This document shows positions 58,641 to 64,000 of a stretch of DNA of 64,000 nucleotides, piece by piece. The notes below the pieces were generated by a model, which made no database searches, had not been told where the DNA came from, and worked only from the letters and a program-made list of their open reading frames with translations. The number at the start of each line of letters is the position of its first letter. The stretch's first letter is position 1. A program made the translations under genes and the position numbers. Origin of the DNA: Allium sativum (Eukaryota; Streptophyta; Magnoliopsida; Asparagales; Amaryllidaceae); the NCBI GenBank assembly GCA_030737875.1, contig CM060923.1, positions 35,394,501 to 35,458,500 on the forward strand, in the 5' to 3' direction.

Positions 58641-61600
58641 AAAAATGTGATTTTTAATATGAACAGCATAGAGAAGACTGCGTTGGAATGTCAGGAAAAT
58701 CCCGACTGTTCTGAAATTCAGAAATAGGAGTGGAGGAGTGGATCCCAAAGGTGAGAACTCCTCACTATAATTTCTTGTTCAGTTTTTTATTTTATAACTG
58801 CAAATATGAACTGCTCCCCGTCGTCTACAAACCATGGACGACTTATTTGAATGTATTGTGTTGTTTGAAATTGATTGTGATGTGGAATGGAATGTATAAA
58901 ATATTCATGTGTTGAATAAATATTTTAGAGTCAAAAATATAATTTGTATATGAATAAAATAAATATTCATTTACAAATCGAACGATTTGTTTGTGTACAC
59001 CCATTTGATTGACATTGGTTGGGATGATATATTTTACACATCGCCCAACTGCACAAATAATATTCAGTATTTGTGGATGGAAACCCCACACGAGTGTTGG
59101 GATGATATTTGACGCACACTAATCCCAACTGTTTAGTTGTATGTCAATCGATTGGTTGACAGACTGTTGTAAGCATTAAATATTTTTATTTAATGTTTAT
59201 GCAGTTGAGTAATGCACTTTGGATGATGGTTGATGTTGATTATTGTTGTGATATACATGTGTTGTATGAAATCCATATAAATAACATTATATGGGAATTG
59301 ACTATGTCTGATTCCAATTCAGATATGAAGAATATTTTAAAATAACGAATATTTTTAAAATAATGAATATTTTAAAATAATATTCTGTAAAGGATTAAAA
59401 GATGAATTTGAAGTCCGATTTTAGATGGACACGAAATTATTGAATATATATAAAGCTGTGATGATTAGATTAACGCCATTTTGACGTGCATGATATTTAT
59501 ATTGATTTTATTTATTTTTATAATGAGTATCGAAAAGAAAGTGATTTCAAAATCTAATGTTTTGAAAATATCAACATTTATATATTAATGATATGGAATA
59601 CTCAATTTTCATTTCAAATTGAATACGAAGTTGAATTTTTTTTGAAAACGAATTTAAAACGATTTATAAAATACGTTTTAAATGGGAATCGATGTAATAT
59701 AATATATATATATATATATTATATATAATGGCCTGAATAAAACACGCTGCGCCGCAGTAGTTCGCGAATTTCTACCATTGACTTCGAACGGACATAACGG
59801 GAGATCCGACCGTCGGATTCTCCTAAAACCGGAACCGTTGGGTTCATATCGAAATGAGATTTCCAATGAAACAAGAGATTTGAAATCTAACGTTTGGATT
59901 TGGAATCATGTCCAAATCAAATTTGGAAAATGTCGCTGTAAGTGCAGTTCGATAACCGTTTATGGAAATTGACTGTACGGGCCTTGATAAAATTATTAAA
60001 AATATCAATAATTTGTGTAAAATCATAATAAATGATTAGGAAATAATTGGGATGAAAAATTCCATATTTGAAAAGATAAAAATATATTTTATCGAAATGA
60101 ACTAGTTATGAACTAGAATTATAATCCAATATTTTTAAATAATTAAATTGGATTTGAAATGGTTTTAAAAATAACCGGAATTTCCAATATATGAATTGGA
60201 ATGGATTTTAATCGAAATTATCTTCGGAATATTTTGATATTGGATTTCGTAATTATACGGATATTGTGGAGGAATTTGGAAGATATATATATATCGTTAT
60301 TCCAATACGATATTTGTTGGTTTCAGAATTTGATATTGAATATAATCCGATATATTTTCTATTCAATGTCTTGTATTGAATATCAAATTGGATTTTGGGT
60401 TTATCGTGAATGGTATCTTTAATAATACTGTTTTAAACCCAATGGCGTTAAGAAAATTAGAAACTGACTGGAGATTAGCTAAGTTGAATGGTTTCCTGGG
60501 TATTGATCTGATGTTGGTTTCGGCCTTCGGGATTAATACTTAAGGAATTGTTCACTTACTAATTTACGGTTAGAGACTGATGGGATTTTGGGTTTGTCGT
60601 GAACTGTGTCTTAAATGACATTGTTCTTAAACCTAGTGTGAAAAGAATAAATCTTTTAATTAAGATTTAAGGAAGAATTACCAATTAAATAACATTTAAT
60701 TGGAACTGAAAATGGAATGTGAATTGGGTTCATTATGAACTGTATTTTTAACGACATTCATTCTTTAACCCGATTTACAGTGAAATGTGATTTGGAATTT
60801 ATAAATCTTTTTATTAAGATTTAACGGGAATTTTCCAAAGTAACGTTTTCCAATTTAATATATTAAATAGGAATTGAATGGAATTCGATTGATAATAATC
60901 AAAGTTAACTTCTGTTGAGGAAGACTGTTAATACATATGGAATTTAAAAGGCTATGCCGTTATTCCATTTATATTATTAGTCAGATACGAAAATTGATAT
61001 CGATTATATATTGATTTGTTTTTCCGTGAAGATTCCATAATTAATGGAATGTGATTTGGGTTTATCGTGAATGGTGTTTTAGATGACATTAGTTCTTTAA
61101 CCCAGTTAAATGCAGGAATACATGTCTGTCATTGTATTTCGAACTATATGCTTGATCTCAGCTAAATATATATTTGTTTCGTGGCGAAGAATTTATTCTC
61201 TTGCTTAACACCCTTCTCTGAAACATACGAGCTTAGAGGTTATATATCGGCAGAAATCAATAGTACGGTGTAGATTGTCGATGCGACATGTTTGTGTTTC
61301 CAAAGTTAAATAATCATTAGTATTGATTTTTGGGAAGATTAAGACTAAGTGGAGTTTTAATGAATCTTTAAATAGATTGAAAAAGGGAATGTGATAATTT
61401 AAATTATCAAATTTGGGAAATGATCGAGAATGGAGTATCGCCAGTTTTGCTCCTAGCGATAGTTAAATCTTTTATTAGATTGGAACAGGAAATGGTAATT
61501 AACTTTACCGATAAGACCGTGGTGTTAGTTATGGAGTATTACCAGTTTTGCTCCATGGGATGAATAGGTTGGGATTGGAAAATTAAACAAATGATTACTT

Positions 61601-63485
61601 CGGTAAGGTGCGCTAATCCCGACTAGTTTGGAGAACCGTAACATGATTTGAATTGACATCCAAAGGAAGACTAAAGAATAAATTTAAAGAATTTATCTTT
61701 GATAAAATTAATGGGAGCCTTTCCCAAAGTACATGAATATTTGAATAAAAGAATATTCAAAATTGGAATGAGGCGTATGTTGTGTTTTTATAGCACTTGT
61801 TTATTATACACGCGAGTTATTTAGAAAGACCAGGTTTATACCCATTCTGAATAACTGTTTCGACGATAAGTCGACGATGAAGACGGTGGTTGAAGACCGG
61901 ATGTCTTCACATCGTTTGGATGATTACTGATGTCTTGATTGGGCAGTACACCCAAGATGAGGTAATAAGTGGTGATTGTCCAGACGTACTTGGAGATCGA
62001 CCGGATATGCGAGGACCTCTCTCCTGTATTGGACATATAGGACGAGGAATAAGGTGCCTCCAGTTTCGTACAGACCCAGAACGAACTTGTAAATAGATTG
62101 TGTGTCTGACATTGGATTTTATTCTGTGTTGATTGATTTCTATTAAATATATATCTATTTGGCAGTGAGAATTTATTCTCTTGCTTAATGCCCTTCTCTG
62201 AGACGTACGAGCTCAGAGGTTATATATCAATAGATATCAGTCGCATGGCGTGAATTGCCTGTGTGGCATGCTGAGATGCAGATGATCAAGGCTTCTGTTG
62301 AAAAGCAGAGTCTTGTGGTTGATGATCAAAGCATAGCTTTAATATAGCGTCGCTTTGTGTATAGCGTTAATTCGCGTGCCTCACACCACGGTATGAGTCA
62401 AAAACGGGATCGTGACTACAGGGAGTGCATGGCGTTTCTTTCTAGCTATGGGTGGTGTCCGGGTTTTGCACGCCCTGACATTGTTATATTTTTACCTATG
62501 TGGTTGTTGGATTGCGAGGCGTTTCGGTTATATCAGTCTCTACGGAGCCGATGGATAGGTCCGATTGGACCGGGAAACGTGTGTTCAGGAATAACCAGTC
62601 CTCGAACGTAAGGGAGGACCGGCCCTGAAGATCCAGGGGTTGCCCAGAGTGTGTAGTCTTGAGACATTTGCTAGAGTGTCTCGAAGCGGTGAGGAGCCAT
62701 CCCTAGCCTCGACACATGACGGAAATCCAATTTCCAATACGTGACATTTCAGTTTTGATTGTAGAGTTTAGTATCGCAACATGATAGATGGTACCCATGT
62801 CGCCTATGATTGATACATTTATATTTGAAGTTGATTTCTTCACTTATAGTAATAACAAAAGATTAAATTTCGCATATCAAACATTATTTGGCTATTATAA
62901 GGTAAAACCCTATCCTCCGGCTTGCGTTGCATTATGTGATGGGACCTGGGTCTTATAATAGCTTCATTGTTCTTTATTTAGCATTGCGCTGTTTGTTTTA
63001 TGCACTGGTATTCTTGGGAGGAAGCTCATTCCGTGTTATACGGCATGGTCCCTTGATTTACCTAACTTTAAAAATAAAGGTTAATAACTGTTTTGGTTCT
63101 CACACCAGTCACATGACTAACCTGGAGTTTATTGTTTTAACCTAAACTCTGGGTGCCCCTATTTTTCCACACGGGCAACTAGTAGTTTTGGTTTTGCAGA
63201 TTTATATTCACAGGATCCTGGTTTACAGCTGGAATGATATTCGGAAATCTCTGTATCCATGTATCTCTTTCAGTTGTATTTTTGTATTATTTTCCGCTGT
63301 ATTGTAAATTTGTAAATCTTTGATATTTATCAAATGTATTTTATTTGTTCGTACTCTGTATATTCTTGTACTCTGATGTAAATTGTTGTAATGGCAATGA
63401 AATGTTATTCTGTTTGTGTTTTGATTCATCTTGTCCTTAAAGAAATCCATTCTTTCCTTCACGGGGAAGTTCAGGTTGTTACACG

Positions 63486-63497
63486 TGGTACCAAAGC
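63486..63497 (+). other. C primer-binding site, diverged
   Basis: TGGTACCAAAGC lies two bases after the LTR end, the same spacing as in Tekay-1, B and D. It differs from TGGTATCAGAGC at three positions. Confidence 0.65.
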
Positions 63498-64000
63498 TTT
63501 GGTTTACAGAGCCCGAGAACAAGGCACGTTAGAACCAAACGAAAGAATTCATCGGAGATTGGATTAGTAATGTCCAATGAGAATGACTCGTTAGAGATAG
63601 GATCAGTAGTATCCTAGAACGAGTGTGAAGAGTAGTGTTTTCAAAATAAAAGTGAAAACAAATTTTGTTTTGAAAATTTAAACCATTTTATACGTATTTG
63701 AATATTTATTTTAAATTGATTTGGACAATCCAATATGTAAGATTTTGCATATACGCCTTGCAAATGTATATTCGAAGTTTTAGTATACTGGATAGATATA
63801 GAATCACACTCTAGTTGATCGGAGATGATTCTGATGATCGCTCGAGCATCATCAGCATTTATGTTCGGGTTTCGAAAGTGGGATTTTTATATATTTCCAA
63901 TTGACTGGTGTGAGAACCAAAACTAGATAGAATATATTGTTGTGACTTGGCATCAAAAATATGATTTTTGACTATATATAGAAGTTATATGTTTAAAAAA
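63498..64000 (+). other. C internal region, start
   Basis: No gag-like frame appears within 500 bp. The segment GATATAGAATCAC and the 25-nt stem at 63831-63855 correspond to GATATAGTATTGAAATCAC and the 27-nt stem in the non-coding interior of B. Confidence 0.6.

Larger units (their letters stand above)
56697..63483 (+). repeat. C 5' LTR (about 6.8 kb)
   Basis: Landmarks are a TATATATAAATATA stretch (57578-57591), a C-rich island (57600-58030), an array of ATTTTTA-type motifs (58080-58640), AAG|GTGAGA (58751) and the hairpin region (63117-63155). Two related blocks lie at about 56890-57090 and 59745-59960. The reading frames inside, including the Pro/Ser-rich one at 57594-57938, are products of base bias. 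Confidence 0.82.
56697..64000 (+). mobile_element. C: Tekay-like element with 6.8-kb LTR, right end outside
   Basis: Inserted in the 3' LTR of D. The 5' LTR (56697-63483) is followed by a PBS-like site and 500 bp of apparently non-coding interior. The first base is A instead of the expected T (AGTAACAACCC; the end is GGTTGTTACA). Hairpin, ACTCTGATG, donor and interior stem link it to A and B. Whether it codes for proteins cannot be seen here. Confidence 0.85.

Overview
The window is repeat-dense plant nuclear DNA, most likely from a large-genome flowering plant; the species cannot be told. I see no complete host gene, rRNA or tRNA gene. Nearly everything is nested LTR retrotransposons of the Ty3/gypsy type, with the remains of a CACTA (En/Spm-like) DNA transposon between them. 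The identification rests on protein motifs, primer-binding sites (PBS), polypurine tracts (PPT), TG...CA termini and target-site duplications (TSD) read directly from the sequence.

Layout. (1) 1-9135: a young Tekay/Del-type chromovirus ('Tekay-1'). Its 5' LTR is cut by the window edge, gag and pol share one frame interrupted by a single TAG, and a full 2542-bp 3' LTR follows. (2) 9136-16231: old DNA with gene-like exon scraps, a decayed En/Spm transposase exon, and two palindrome arrays. The second array (nine 18-bp dyads, mostly 33 bp apart) ends at a CACTA-like terminus. (3) 16553-46473: one Tat-lineage element ('H') on the minus strand, bounded by the TSD CTTTT. It encodes gag, protease, RT, an extra archaeal-type RNase H and integrase (45870 down to 39718). 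It also carries a separate gene on the opposite strand (24624-38518) with its own TATA box, introns, a PF04195-like region and a coiled coil. Two later insertions lie inside H: a 5.9-kb solo LTR ('A', 18378-24322, TSD CGTTC) and a 10.4-kb non-coding LTR element ('B', 27946-38328, minus strand, TSD TCCAG) that splits the opposite-strand gene near its 3' end. (4) 46479-47688: unassigned AT-rich DNA. (5) 47689-56696: an old, heavily mutated Tekay-like element ('D'), whose 3' LTR is interrupted by (6) element 'C' (56697 to beyond 64000), which has a 6.8-kb 5' LTR, a PBS and the start of an apparently non-coding interior.

How the parts relate. Tekay-1, A, B, C and D differ in sequence but share LTR architecture: a TATA box in four of them, a leader ending in a GTGAG splice-donor-like site, and a CCAGAGT/ACTCTGG hairpin with an ACTCTGATG motif 100-440 bp before the LTR end in most. 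The coding members have a splice-acceptor-like site just before the gag ATG. B and C share a near-palindromic stem in their non-coding interiors with a compensatory base-pair change. By eye, relative ages are Tekay-1 youngest, then B and H, with D oldest; B and A must be younger than H, and C younger than D.
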